From assembly GCA_965153455.1 (NCBI GenBank), contig OZ234494.1, forward strand, positions 19,158,001 through 19,222,000: DNA of 64,000 nucleotides, given 5' to 3'. Every line of letters begins with the position of its first letter. Positions within the stretch are counted from its first letter, which is position 1. Below, piece after piece: positions 22,586-34,806 of the stretch. The DNA is from Sphagnum compactum (Eukaryota > Bryophyta > Sphagnopsida > Sphagnales). The notes below the pieces were generated by a model. The model was not told the DNA's origin, ran no database searches, and saw only the letters and a list, made by a program, of their open reading frames with translations. A program made the position numbers and the translations under genes.

Positions 22586-25500
22586 CTATACAGAGACATC
22601 TGACACAGAGAGAGATAGGATAGAGACACCTATCACTGAACACTTTCTAATATTTTCCTCATCCCTTAACCAAATTGAGCAATTTTTGTGTCATTGGACG
22701 CGCAAACTGGAGGGCAACAAATGTTCTTTCAGCATCAGAAGTGAAGGAGCCATGCAGAAAACACAGGAAGAGGATGAGTGATAGTTTCCTTCAACTTTTT
22801 TGAAAGTATTATCTCTAGACTCCTCTCTGGTTGCAGTCCCATGTCTTCTACATTTTTCCAGTCCTCATACCTTCATTAGGGTTCATAGTCACAGTTCTAG
22901 ATAAACGAAATACCCGGTTTCTGATATTCATAACTACTGTTCTCAATCAAGTTGAAAAGTTCGAATAACTGCCAGTTCTTCAATTGCGATTTCTTTAGGA
23001 AACCCAGTGGTGGTTTTTTGAGGTTTTTGAATGGAACTGATGGTTCTTAGAGGACGCCCAATACAGCCCTCTATCGGTATTGAGCACGTCCACTGTGCAC
23101 TGTTCAGTTTTTCCCCATTCCCATCCATGAACCTGAAAAGATGGACTTTACAAAGTGAGGGACCATTTAACCCTCATTACCTGAGCCAATCATTGCAGTT
23201 AGCCAATGTATAGCATGCCCAACCATGAGTATATAGCAAAATAAGTTCTCTGAGTTTTGAGAACCCTGGTTATCTATGAGAATTGATTCTTTAATTGTTC
23301 ATAACCAAGGTTATATATTAGAACTGGTTCTTTGATCTTTTGAGAACACCAGTTCTGAGATTAAAGAACCAAAATAGGTAGTGGTTTGGTGCCATTTCCA
23401 ATAACCACCCAACACCAGTATTTCCAAGGTATTGACAATTCAGTTTGATGAAACACAAGTTCATCAACCCTAAGAAGTTGGTGCTTGGAAATTAACAATT
23501 GACGTTGTTGTTGAAAAGAGTTACTTTATTTTACATTCTTTTAAAGAATTTTGGTGTTTAGATTTTCACATTGTTGTTTCTTAAGAATTTGGTGTTTGGA
23601 TATTCAGAGTTGTTGCAAAAATTGTTTTGGGGTTGCATTTTTCTTAAGAATTTGGTTCTTGAATATTTATGTCATTGTTGCAAAGTGTAGGGAGGTGCTT
23701 CAAAATAAGATTTATTTTATTACGTTGAAGGTAAATTTGATGAATATTATTAAAAATTAAGCTAATGAAAAACCTTGAAAATATTTGCAAATTATATTTA
23801 TAGAATTTGAAACTGTAATGTCAATTTGAAGTTATTTATGTAATTTCTATACTTATTAAGCATCAAAACATACTTTAATTATCCATAGATAAGGATAAAT
23901 CTTGACATTAGTCTCATTTACAATTCAATAACACTCTGGAGGTGAAGGCCCAAGGGAACCCAACAACTATGAAGAGTGACCTCCCTGAGTTGCAAAGATT
24001 ATTTTGGACTTACATTTTCCTTTACTGATACTGGTTCCAAATGTATCAACAGGTTGATTTTTTTAATTGGCATTGGCTACCAAGGCAAGGATATTGTGTT
24101 TAGATTCACTATAGAGTATAGTAGCTTAAGGGATTTTGGCCCCTACATAATAGATCTATTTTTATATGAGGATTTTTGAAAGATGATATTTTGGCTTGTG
24201 TTGAAAACTTGAGATTAGTTATAGAGTTATAATATCTTGGAGGATTTTGGTTCCTTTTAGAGGATTTTGTGAAGATTATATTTTTGCATGGTGATATATT
24301 TGAGTTTCCATAATTCTTCTTTTGCCTTAAGATACTTTTTAATGTAAATGGTAAGGTCACAGTGTGACACCCCCCTTGTTGGCTGGGCAATGTCATTCCT
24401 CAGTGGCTTATTGTTGTTTCTCTTCACTCTCATGTATGGTGGTGCTTTCGTACTTCCTTGACCTTTACCTTTGGTAGGAAGTTCTTTGTAGCCTGTAAAC
24501 AGATATGACTGTATCAAAGACTCAGGTTCAAAAATCTCTTGCTTATCACAACCTCTGATTGCCAAATCTCTTTCACAAATTAAGATTTGACCCCAAAATC
24601 AACATGTTGTGATTGCTGATTGCAGTATTTTGTAGTGCTCAGTGTATGTCAAGAACAGGTAATGTAGCATAAGGTTTCTACTACAGTAGATGGTCTTACA
24701 TATTTTGTAAGGCCCCTGGCATGAGGTCATCATAATCTGGCAAGTTTTTAAGTAGGAGTAGGTCCTATATTTTGAACATTCTGAGATTTTCGCTACCTTC
24801 AGCTCAGCCTACTGGCCTCATGGTAGGTACCTTCAATCACAGAAGGTTCTCAAGGTAGGCTCATCTCCTATACTTCAGACACAGTTTAGTCCCGGATTCT
24901 ACAACAATTTGAGCATTACAAATCAATTACCGTGGTTTGGGAGATCTCAATGTGACAAACAAAACAAACAAACTACCTTCCTTAATAGATAGATATTTAT
25001 AATATCAACATGATAGGTCCTGTCATGTTGTTTCCCTTCTGCAGAAGCCCTTGATATTCTCTTACGTTTCAGTGTCAATGTTGTTGTGGTTATTATTGGT
25101 ACAAGGATCCCTCCTCAACACTACATCTGCAAGGTGTGTTATTCATGATGCCAACTAGAGTGTCTTCTACCATCAAAAAGGAGCAGGTGACAGTATTACT
25201 GTCCTAAAGCACACCATTGGTGTCAACACCACAACCAATTTTGCTCATGTTATGACCATATCCATGTCAGAATTGATCATCAGATGGGCAAAATGGCCAT
25301 GCTGGACTCAATTTTTGTTTAATCATACAAGAGGGATATATGAGGACTTTCAGTTATCCCTCAAAACCACTCAACATGTGGATTAATAATTAGTTAAATG
25401 ATGTCCATATGCTATTAAGTTGTTAAACAATCACTAATTTTGACGAAGGCTACGTACGAAATCAACAGGAAACAACCTGGAAGTGTCAATCAAGGTCTTT

Positions 25501-26715
25501 CTGCTCTCCTCAGATGAGACAATGCAATTGTTGCAATTGAAACTTATGAACTCTCTTGAAATCCTCCATGTCTACTACTCTAAAATTGTTTAATTGTAGT
25601 TTTTTCAAATCTGAAGCATCTGCTCACTCTGCTGCAGAAACCAACTGCGTGCCACAACACAGTTGGATAAAATATCCCAAGTCAATCAGGCAACACTCAT
25701 CATGGAGCTTAACTTTGTGCCCTGTTGTCACTTCCCCTCCATATTGACCTCACTGAATCTGTGTACAGGTCAAGTTCACATTACTTGGATGTCTTCCAAG
25801 CTCATGGCAACAGAACAACAATAATAAGATGAAACTTCCTCTGCCTCCCCAACTTTTCTCTGACCTCACCTCACTCTCCTGTCCACAAAAACAGAGAGCT
25901 ACCTTCCTTTTCTCAGCAGCATCTTTCTCCAAATATGTTTGAATAGGGTAGAGCCCGCATTTGAGAATTTTCCCCACCCATGGCTTTAACAATCATAAAG
26001 CTCAAGGCGAACATTATCATGAACTGTAAAGTCCTCCCTGAAACATTTTAATGTATTTGGAGGGCACATTATAAAGCAAAATTTCCCTGGGCATATAGCA
26101 GCATGAGTATGGTGGGATATCACACCCATATCACTTCATTTTTTTGAAATGCTCTCTGTATGAGCAATAACATCCCACTATATGCAAGCTGTTCTCATTG
26201 TGCAATCTGGGTCATTCACAAAAAAAAAATCTGATGGTCCCTCTTTACACCAGGTGATGACCTTGGAGCAGGGCATTCCTGAGTTTCAGAGCCTGCCCCA
26301 GGCTGCCATCTTGGGAAGCAGGCCCAAATTGTGGGAAGGCCCTGCTCCTCTGGCATTACCCAACACTCAAAATACATTAGGGTATTTCTTCAAGTACTTT
26401 ACATGTCTATATCTACTGTAATAAAATGAAGACAAAAGTATGCACATATCTGAGAAGAAGGGGCCAGAAGCACTCACAAGATCAATGTTTATGGACATTC
26501 TTTGTTTCCCTTGTCTGCACGTGAGACATCCACCAAGGTTTCAAACTGCACAACTACACTCTTAACCCAACCAAAAAGCCCACATGCTGCAGCAACATGG
26601 GACTCTTTGTGTTTCCAACTAATGTATCACAATTGTTGCACTTGAGCAAAGCCATGGTGTACTCCCTCCTCCTGTGATACTATTGTCTCTATCTTTCCCC
26701 TCAGGTGTTGCTTGC
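22586..26715. other. Intergenic region, no gene seen
   Basis: Mixed composition with scattered stops in all frames. The part at 26430-26715 next to the kinase stop probably holds its 3' untranslated region. Small diverged repeats lie at 23230-23370 (AGAACC and GGTTAT words) and 23469-23690. No RNA gene or transposon domain was identified. Confidence 0.45.
23469..23690 (+). repeat. Short tandem repeat, about 40-70-bp units
   Basis: TTCTTAAGAATTTGGTGTTT and variants, each followed by a GTTGTTG-like tail, start near 23469, 23540, 23579 and 23641. The copies are diverged and the spacing is uneven. Confidence 0.55.
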
Positions 26716-29028
26716 TTAAGGCAACAAAGGCGCATCAGTAAAATCAGCAATTTCTGTTGATGGCTTCTGACGGGATTTGAAAGGAAGACCACCAGGAGGT
26801 GATGGGGAAAGCTCTAATGGAAGAGCAGGGACATCTGCCACTCCTGACAAGATCTTGACAATCTCTTCCATGCTTGGTCGTGTTGCAGGCAGTCGCTGTA
26901 GGCAAAGTAGAGCTACTATAATGCACATACTAGCTTCATACGCAGAGAAAATTCCTTGCAATGCTGGATCAACCAAATCCAATGGGTTGCCAGTCTGTGC
27001 AAGGGATCTTGTCCATGAGATGAGGTTGGCACGCTCAAAATCAGTGAAAGGTGAAGCATTAACCTGCAATGGCCGTCGTCCAGATATGATAACCAGCAGC
27101 AACACACCAAAACTGTAAACATCACTCTTCTCAGACAAGTTTCCAGCTCCACCATACTCTGGTGCCACATAGCAGATAGTTCCTCGCATGCTAGGAGTGC
27201 TACAAACACCCCTGGTAAAAAACTCTGCACTCCACCACTCTCTACTTCGAGACCTGTGTCTGCCACCCTCCAATCGAACTTTCAGTCGCTTGCTCTGGCT
27301 TACCTCTTCACTAGCTTCTCCATTAGACTTGTTCCTTCCATGTCCTTCTATTGGCTCATTGCTCTTGACACCAATCTCTTTGAGATTGGCATCTTTGCAC
27401 AACTTCCTCTTCTTAAGCTCCTTGCATTTTCTACTCAACTCGTCACAGTATTCCTCCCTCCACCATTCTCGTCCCTTCAAATTCTCCCTCGTCACCTTCT
27501 TATTGTCTTCTTTACTTAACTCACCAATGATGTTCCCAAGCCATTCAGAGCTCTTGGAGAATCTGTGTCTGTGACAATCTTTACTTCGTTTCTCAATCCC
27601 AATAGAACCCTCATGCATGGGCTTGCTACTCCTATCATAATGCTCCTTCAGTGATCCATCCTTGCTCTTTGAAGTCCTCTTGTTTTCACGTAGCCTCCAG
27701 TCAAAGATGTAGTCTCTTTTGACCTCTCCAATCCTTTCCTGTTTCCACCACCAGTCACGACTCCAAGACTTTCGGTGTCCCTTCTTCTCTTTGGCCTTTG
27801 TGGCCAACAAGTGCACCTTGTTTCCAGATGCTGTTGCTGCCCTCAACTCTGTAGAAGCTTCATCTGTACTAGATGTTGCAAGGCTCTTGTCACCTTCTTC
27901 ACCATCCTCTGCACTCTCAAAATTTTCAGACTCCACATCCAGTCTGTTCTCTTCACCTGATATGGGGGACAGATCTATTGCAGCAATTTCTGGCTTGTGG
28001 ACATTCTCTAATCCTATACTTCCACTGTCTGCTATGAGAGAAAGTCCCACATGTGAAGAAGACATGCCAACTTGTTGAGGTTCAGGAAGCTGCTCGAGTC
28101 CTTGTGGTGATGTATTGCTTATGGCCATCACCTTGTCCTTTTCCACCTTCTTTATCTCTGCTTCTTCTCTCATGTGTTGACGATGAGCCCGACCTTGTGC
28201 CACATGCTCATTATTAATACGATCCTTTTCAGTGGATTCTTGGACAACCTCCTCTTTCAAAGATGCTGGAGCTTGCAACTCAGATTTCAGTCTTGAGAGA
28301 CCGAAGTCTGCAATCCTTGCTCTGAAGCTGGAGTCCAACAAAATGTTGCTAGGCTTCACATCCCCATGAATGATGGGAGGGTTGCACATGACGTGCAGAA
28401 AGGTGAGCCCTTGAGCAGTATCAAGAATGATTTTGAACCTCTTGTCCCAGTCGAGAGGATCAAAACAATCTTCATCAAAGAGCACTTCCTGCAAACTGCG
28501 GTTCGCCATAAATGTGTACACAAGCAGACGATGCTTGCCCTCAGCACAAAACCCGAGTAGCTTGACAATATGCGGGGAATTCACATGTCCAATGAGAGAT
28601 ACCTCGTTCTGGAACTCCCGTTCACCTTGCAGCGATGATGCATCAAGTTTCTTCACAGCAATCTCAGTTCCATCATGCAGGACTCCCTTATACACACTTC
28701 CAAACCCTCCCTGGCCAAGCTTCTGGACATTGCTGAACTCTGAGGTTGCTGCCTTGAGTACTTTGTATGGGAATTTCCGTAGCTTCACAGATGTGTTTGC
28801 ATCACAAGGACTGGTTTTGCTTGCCCTTAGTTGCTGGTATGTGATCACTGCCATAAGCAATACGGCGAGGAGTGCACAGAGTCCTCCTCCTAGTGCTAAG
28901 CATAAGATCAAAGTCCTGTGGGATCTGCTTCTCTGATCTACAAACAAAGGTGATGATGATGCAAGAGGAAGAGCAACTTCTGGTGATGAGGGAAGTGTTG
29001 AGACATCCAACATCTGCCTCGAGGGCAT
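26716..29028 (-). CDS. Receptor-like Ser/Thr kinase with split kinase domain
   Basis: 770 residues, intronless, started at the ATG at 29028-29026; upstream in-frame codons include only a TTG. There is no large extracellular domain: a short N-terminus is followed by one membrane segment (about 39-63) and a cytoplasmic kinase. Seen in order: glycine loop GQGGFG (105-110), ATP lysine in IAVKK (K126), E142, the catalytic loop HGDVKPSN (D223) and DFG (241-243). About 360 extra residues (247-608) follow, and then the domain resumes at TPSMRGT with APE (622-624) and DVYSFG (636-641). The insert is charged and contains recurring aromatic patches SRDWWWKQ, SSEWLGN, GREWWREEY and SREWWSAEF. HGD replaces HRD, so it is a non-RD-type kinase. 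The layout matches the Arabidopsis At4g25390/At5g51770 group as I recall it, though the insert seems long. It probably sits in the plasma membrane; ligand and substrate are unknown. Confidence 0.93.
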   Translation of the reverse strand: MPSRQMLDVSTLPSSPEVALPLASSSPLFVDQRSRSHRTLILCLALGGGLCALLAVLLMAVITYQQLRASKTSPCDANTSVKLRKFPYKVLKAATSEFSNVQKLGQGGFGSVYKGVLHDGTEIAVKKLDASSLQGEREFQNEVSLIGHVNSPHIVKLLGFCAEGKHRLLVYTFMANRSLQEVLFDEDCFDPLDWDKRFKIILDTAQGLTFLHVMCNPPIIHGDVKPSNILLDSSFRARIADFGLSRLKSELQAPASLKEEVVQESTEKDRINNEHVAQGRAHRQHMREEAEIKKVEKDKVMAISNTSPQGLEQLPEPQQVGMSSSHVGLSLIADSGSIGLENVHKPEIAAIDLSPISGEENRLDVESENFESAEDGEEGDKSLATSSTDEASTELRAATASGNKVHLLATKAKEKKGHRKSWSRDWWWKQERIGEVKRDYIFDWRLRENKRTSKSKDGSLKEHYDRSSKPMHEGSIGIEKRSKDCHRHRFSKSSEWLGNIIGELSKEDNKKVTRENLKGREWWREEYCDELSRKCKELKKRKLCKDANLKEIGVKSNEPIEGHGRNKSNGEASEEVSQSKRLKVRLEGGRHRSRSREWWSAEFFTRGVCSTPSMRGTICYVAPEYGGAGNLSEKSDVYSFGVLLLVIISGRRPLQVNASPFTDFERANLISWTRSLAQTGNPLDLVDPALQGIFSAYEASMCIIVALLCLQRLPATRPSMEEIVKILSGVADVPALPLELSPSPPGGLPFKSRQKPSTEIADFTDAPLLP

Positions 29029-29072
29029 TGTGGCAAATGGCTTTGACCTCAAGTGGATCAAGTACAATGTCC

Positions 29073-29153
29073 TCACGTGCTTGCTTTGTGGTCCCAACAA
29101 GGGATAGGACCTAAGCCCTCTCTTGATATCACTCCAGTTGTTTCTCCTCCCAT
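29073..29153 (-). other. Candidate upstream ORF of the kinase gene (26 codons)
   Basis: On the minus strand an ATG at 29153-29151 opens a 26-residue frame (begins MGGETTGV) and stops at TGA 29075-29073. That is 44 bases before the main ATG. If the leader is transcribed through here, ribosomes would meet this frame first. Only position supports this. Confidence 0.35.
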
Positions 29154-30800
29154 GAGTCCAGTCTCACAGCTACCAGCAGGCTCTTACACAATACTTCCAA
29201 ATAAGTCACAAACAAACAACTCTAAAAAACAGACCTCGGAGCTGGCGATGGTCCATTTCTGCAACCTGCAACACCAATGCGCTCGTGGAACGTTGATGGA
29301 GTTCACATTGATTCTTTCACAACTTCCAGTGTCGACCTCATTCTCTTCTGCAACAAATAGATAACACAAGGAGAAAACGTTTTCAGTACTGTGATTTGAA
29401 CATGGAAATGCTCACAAAAACATGCCCTTCAGACCCATTTCCTGACCAAAAGCTGCATTACGACAGCTCTATCGGAGACAACCATAGCTTGGCTTCCTCA
29501 CAGCTTTGCGAAACAACTCTAGAACAGGCCCCTCCGAGTGAAGCTCCGACCAAAACATGCTCAGGTGCACTCAGCTTCCTCTTCTCATGAATCCCTCCCC
29601 CAGTGCTACATCAACATTAGAAGCTCAAGGAAAGACAAAGAACAACAGATAAACAATGCTGTGAAGATGCAGCAACTCCTGAAGATTCAAAGAGGATGTG
29701 ACAGAGGACCCAATCTTCACAAGAACAGAGACTCAATAGCATTGAACTAACGATGATGGCATAACGTCTGCAATTACCAAAATCAGTCACCACCACAGCC
29801 ATCGAAAGCTGGAAGCTGAACCAGCAAAACAAAAGAACATTGTTGTGAAAAGCAAATAGGAGCCTTCTCATGAATGCCATCAGAGTCTTTCTTTTGGAGT
29901 TAGTTATATTTGAGAATGCTAGCATCCACAGTCGAGGAAAAAGCAACCCATGACTCACCACGACAACAAGAGTGAATGTTCAATGGAGGAATCGCAAGTT
30001 TGAAGCATCAGAAAAACCGATGCAGAACAATGTTGATCACGAACTCATTTCAGTACTGTTTGTACTTAAATCTCTCCCCGTTTTGTTTTCTCCAAGAGAA
30101 CACGGGTCTCGTCTAAGAATCAGCTGCAGACAGACGAGATGATCACTTGTACTTTTGCAAAATGAGCTACAACGATAATATTCCAAGCTGCTCAGCATCT
30201 GCAAGCTCTCGCAGTGATATGAGTACATGAACTTTCAGCAGGAACGAAGAACTGATCTCCTCTCCTAGAGATAAACGTAGAAAAACGAGCTCCGGGCTCC
30301 AACTCTGTATGTAAGCAAGCTACTGGAGCGAAGATTGCATCAGACACACCAAGTAATAATAATAATGGCAAAGGAATTCTCATTTAGTTACCAACATTAA
30401 TAATGGCAGTAGCAGCATCATCATCATTACTCCGGCTTGCTCGTTGTATAAAAACGGCAGCTTGGGGTGAAGAATGCACACAAGCACTGTAGTATGCGTA
30501 AAAAAAGCAGGAGAAAGAGAAACGACGACGGAGGGAAAAGACAAAAGACTTTTGCTGTAAGCAACAGAGAGAAGATGCACCGCTGCTGTTGCTGCTCCTT
30601 CTCCTCCACTGTTTACCTCAGAAACAAACATCCATCGTGATCTAATCCGCTGCAAGTTTTATTTACTCTGGCATTTGTGGTGTCGTCATCGTCATCACCA
30701 TCATTATCCTCTTTGGTTTCCTTGCCTCTTCGAGATTGCATTCCAGATTCCTTCACTCCACTTTGCCTCAGACAAACATCAAAATCTAGTCCTTTGTAAA
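29154..30800. other. Probable leader and promoter region of the kinase gene
   Basis: No conserved coding region is visible. On the minus strand a good 5' splice site (CTGAG followed by GTAAAC) lies at about 30618, so a 5' leader intron is possible. ATC/ATG-rich runs (TCATCATCATC) occur at 30415-30430 and 30820-30840. The promoter position cannot be fixed. Confidence 0.35.
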
Positions 30801-31649
30801 AGTTTTACTATGACATGAGAGCATCATCATCGTCATCATCCTTTTTGCCCTTTCCTTGCCACATTTCTTCAAGATTTCTTTACCACATTTTGGAGGGCCA
30901 GAGTGAAGTTGAAGTTACCAAGGTGAAATTTAAAATCAATTTAGGTAGGAGTTCACCTAACCTTGGTTTTACTAGTCCTTACCCATGTGCTAACCATCTA
31001 AGTGCATCTACTTACCTAGTATCCACTCAGATGTCCCAACTACTTACCTACATACCTCCAGGACCTAATTCTTTGCAAGATAGGTTACCGAGGTGAAACC
31101 TGATGTCAACTCAGTTGGGGTTATGAGCATCCAATGGAGGATGTGCTGGTAACTCTTGGTTCACTCTGGACAATTTTTTTTGACAACCTTCACATCCATC
31201 ATCTTGACACCAACTTGCAAGTCCACCTTATCAACTTAAGTATACTTGGTTCTTGTTCCTTCTCTTTTTTCATCAACCCCAATTTGAGGAGGGGAAGTGG
31301 TTATTGTTGTTAGTTAAAACTTGGTATTTGTGCACTTCATCAACAACGATTTTGGAACATGGATGGTGATTATTGTTGTAAGTTATAACTTCGTCTTGTG
31401 CATTTCAGATTTGATCAACTACCATTGTTGTGGGACATCACACACAGCTAATGAGCCTTGAAGTACCGAAACATAAATTTTTCAATAACATATATTATTA
31501 TCAACTTTAAGAGAGGTCATGGTGGTGATGCAGTTCGAACTTCGGATGATGACAAAAACTGAGCAGTTTTCAACATTCTCTCACTGGGAGGGAGAGACTC
31601 ATCATATATACATAATACCGCAACTCTGCCATCTACATATATTGTAATA

Positions 31650-31825
31650 CCCTTGGCAGCTTCAACACAAGTCTGTCAAATAACTAATTTGTTTTGAAAT
31701 CTTCATTTTGACAATGGAATATTCGTGAAAATTCAATATTTTCCTCACAATTTCTTAAAGAAATTTTTAACATTTCTGAAAATAATATGTAACTAGTGTC
31801 AAAGCTGCTTAGGTAGTCGGGTATA
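31650..31825 (+). repeat. Dispersed repeat, partner at 53.75-53.94 kb
   Basis: TATTTTCCTCACAA, TTTCTGAAAATAATAT, AACTAGTGTCAAA and GCTTAGGTA occur here and, diverged, in the same order and strand at about 53745-53935. The family is unidentified. Confidence 0.6.
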
Positions 31826-31997
31826 TGAAGAAAACATCACATGAATTCATAGCTTCACATTGAAGTAATAACTTCATGGCAATAGCGAAATTTGCTTTTC
31901 ATTCATCTTAAAACAAAAACAACAGGCTGACGAGTATCAGGGAAAAGTCTATGGCAGGAAAGACTCTTACAATTTTCTTAAACTGATATTAAAATAT

Positions 31998-32036
31998 CAC
32001 ACACACACACACACACATGGGTGTATATATATATAT
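31998..32036. repeat. CA/TA microsatellite
   Basis: An ACACAC tract of about 20 bases is followed after GGGTG by TATATATATATA. Confidence 0.9.
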
Positions 32037-32754
32037 TCTGAAACAGTGACAATAGTGCATAGAAAAGAGCACACCAAAACACAGTCCCCTCACATTTGAT
32101 AAGACCGCCATATATGTACACTAAATTACCAGTGTGTTGCACGGACTGTGAAAGAAGAGTAAAATAAGGAAACCCAACAGAGATACCTGGGAATTGTTAA
32201 ACTTGTTATGTGTACACAACAGAGAAAGGTAAGGGCCTGATCAGAAGAGGACACTTGAAACAACAGCCAAACAGATGTACAAATGTACACTACCATGTGG
32301 ATGGTGGTGGGTGGCGGGAGAAAAAGGATGACATGAGCTACAAAGAAAAAGCCGAATGTCGTGAAGTTCGTCACAAACTCAGCATGACTGATTTTTCTCA
32401 ATGATGTGGAGTTTGCCACCAACTTAGCATGACTGGTTTTCTGTCCTCTCTTCACCAACAGGAGTGGATTGATGGTCGGTTGACGAGAAGCCAATAAGAA
32501 TAACATGAAATTTATGGCTATCTTTTCACCCATCTTTTCACCCATGAAGCTACTCCAAGTCAACTTGACCCTTCTCATCCTTGGGCCACCTGCTGGTCCC
32601 AATTAATTCACAGCACAGGTTTTGAAAATTCCACAAAACCATCTCCAAGTGAAGAATTGCACCCACAACTACTAGCAAGGAGGTCATGGATCCCAACCAC
32701 TTGAGTTTGATGCTAGGAGAACCCAAGCTTGGAGAAACCAAATATCATAGTGGC

Positions 32755-33425
32755 AGTCATTAGCAACATTGTTTGTCACTGAAATGGGATTCAGAATGGT
32801 GAAATCCTGAAATGGTTCACCATGAATTAATGCACAGTTAGTTTCTTCAACCAATTGAAGCAAAGTAGAAATCCAGAACTCAGCTCCAGAGAGCTTCCCT
32901 TGCTGTGTGAATAGCTGCACTTTGCTGTGTGCCTCCACCAGCAGATCTGACCCTCCTCTCCACTGCACATACCAAAACAGTTTTAAAAATTGGTAGGATT
33001 GACCCTGTGACATGTGCTTGCTCTCTCTTTGGATGCACTTCAAAGACACCCATGTTGAAACCCATGTTGCAGCTATTCAATTGTGGACAGACTTGCTCTT
33101 AGGACCACCACAATGTGGATGCAATCTCACCAAAAACATGAGAGCTTTTTTGGGTCTCGAAATGTTTCCATGCTTCCACCACCCTATGCACTACCAAATG
33201 TTGCTAGTGATGCACTGACAGTCATGCCAATTGCCAGGAAGAACATCCAAGAATGTGGAGAATGACTTGTAGGTAACTGAAGAGAAGAACAGATTCCATC
33301 CAGGATACTGCTCAATACTCCACTAGGTAGCAATTAGCAGCAGAACACCTATCAAATGAAAGCAGTCTGCCTCACATATTGAGGAGTCCCTTTTCCTTCT
33401 TCAAGGAGTGGACCATGCATCAACA
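32755..33425 (-). repeat. Inverted segmental duplication, copy A
   Basis: Most of this block matches the reverse complement of 44815-46865 in the same block order. Shared words include CCACCACCCTATGCACT, TTGCTAGTGATGCACTG, GACAGACTTGCTCTTA and CCCTTTTCCTTCTTCAAGGA. The matching blocks are A 33130-33425 with B 45130-44815, A 32880-33125 with B 45775-45525, and A 32755-32870 with B 46865-46745. Open frames on the minus strand (for example SLKCIQRESKHMSQ) exist in both copies, but neither is a recognisable gene. Confidence 0.85.
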
Positions 33426-34806
33426 TAAATATGGATGGAATGGTTACCATTCCCAAATCTGACTTCTTTGCAATGCTTTGAAACCAGATCAAGTACCACC
33501 TATGCATCCATAGTGAGCATTTTGGCAAAGGGTTCTGTTGCAGACACAAGCAAGTTGTTCCTGATCAACAGAACACTTATTTGGAGGCAAGTGGATCTGA
33601 AAAGTGTTATTTATATGAGATCCCATCCATGCACCAACACACCATGGATGTGCAGAGGCTTCACATTCTCTGACCCTGTTCATCATTGAAAATTGCCAAA
33701 TGGCAATAAGACACCAGTACTTTTGGAAATTTCAAGAGAAGGTACACTTCACATCCACTATCATGAAGACCGCAAACTGCGTCTCTTTCTGCTGATCCAA
33801 ACTTATTATAGACCTACATCGAGATTTTTGTGTTGAGGGTGTGCTAGCAAAATGGGATGAGTTTGTGTTGTAGTTGATCACCTTGCAAGGAAGAATAAAA
33901 CCGCAATCAAGGTTTTCCTCTAACACCAACACCAAACTTACACCATACAGATCAGACATGTAATGCAATCTTTGATGGAATGAGAGCAAGTGCACATATG
34001 ATACTACAACACCACATGCCCTGCATTCACATTTAAGATCCAATTGTGACTAGAGTATCTCTAACAGCACCGTATGAAGCAGTCATCCAAAGCCTTCTTC
34101 GGCAACTTCAGTTTGTTGCCTACACTAGATGCCTATCAAAAACAAATGTCAGCTCTAAAATTCAAGAGCTATGCCCACAACAACCTTATAAGAGAAAGAC
34201 ACCCAAAGCACACCTGAGATGACTTTGACTGCCTTAATAGCCAAACAGCAGAGTTCCTGCCTCCTCAAACCAAGCAATCCTTTTCTGACAGGCTGCAAAC
34301 CTTGCATACATCAACCAATATCAGAGAGGAGTCTAGAACCTGCTTCAGAACCCACAGAGTGTGACACATGCCTCGACTCATGAATATTTGGATGAAAGGC
34401 CACATAGAAGAGATACAACAGAAGGAACTTAAAACGAATTCACCACATCTAAGTAGTAAACATATGTTCTCAAAACCAACAGCAGATTACAAGACCCAAA
34501 AAATGGCTATGCTTTACACAGTGAGATCCCACCATTTCTGTGCAGCAAACATTGGCTTGCCCTTCGAAGTACTGTTGACATATCAGCTCTACAATTGGAA
34601 GTTGGGAGTTTCACATTGTTACTTGGAAACTTTACAAATATGTCAGCTCTACAAGACCTAAGCTAAAACAAACCTGAGTTCTCAGGATAGATTACAGTGG
34701 GAAAATGCCCTTGGACAAATGGAAAGAGGGGTGCTTAAAGGAGACCTAGAAAGTGGTATCTATTTACTTATACAAGGCATTCAGTTTCAGAAGCCAGAAA
34801 GTTCTA
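33426..34806. other. Intergenic region downstream of NFS1
   Basis: There is no supported gene. The last few hundred bases before 34806 probably hold the NFS1 3' untranslated region. The sequence is of mixed composition, unlike the AT-rich flanks of the window. Confidence 0.4.

Larger units (their letters stand above)
30801..32754. other. Intergenic region with small repeats
   Basis: It holds a diverged direct repeat (GTTATTGTTG, GTTA, AACTT, near 31300 and 31370), a dispersed repeat (31650-31825), a CA/TA microsatellite (31998-32036) and a two-unit repeat at about 32360-32445 built on AACTTAGCATGACTGG. The 158-codon open frame on the minus strand here lacks an ATG and spans these repeats, so it is not called a gene. 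Confidence 0.5.

Noticed and set aside
22138-22643. Several 65-100-codon frames on the minus strand
   Set aside because: They read through the 82-bp minisatellite, which explains their repeated peptide.
28427-28936. 169-codon frame on the plus strand
   Set aside because: It is the antisense shadow of the kinase gene.
29026-29100. Longer N-terminus for the kinase
   Set aside because: The upstream start is TTG; ATG at 29028 has a good context.
32126-32602. 158-codon open frame on the minus strand
   Set aside because: It starts at a TTG, has no ATG start with good context, spans a small tandem repeat and shows no domain.
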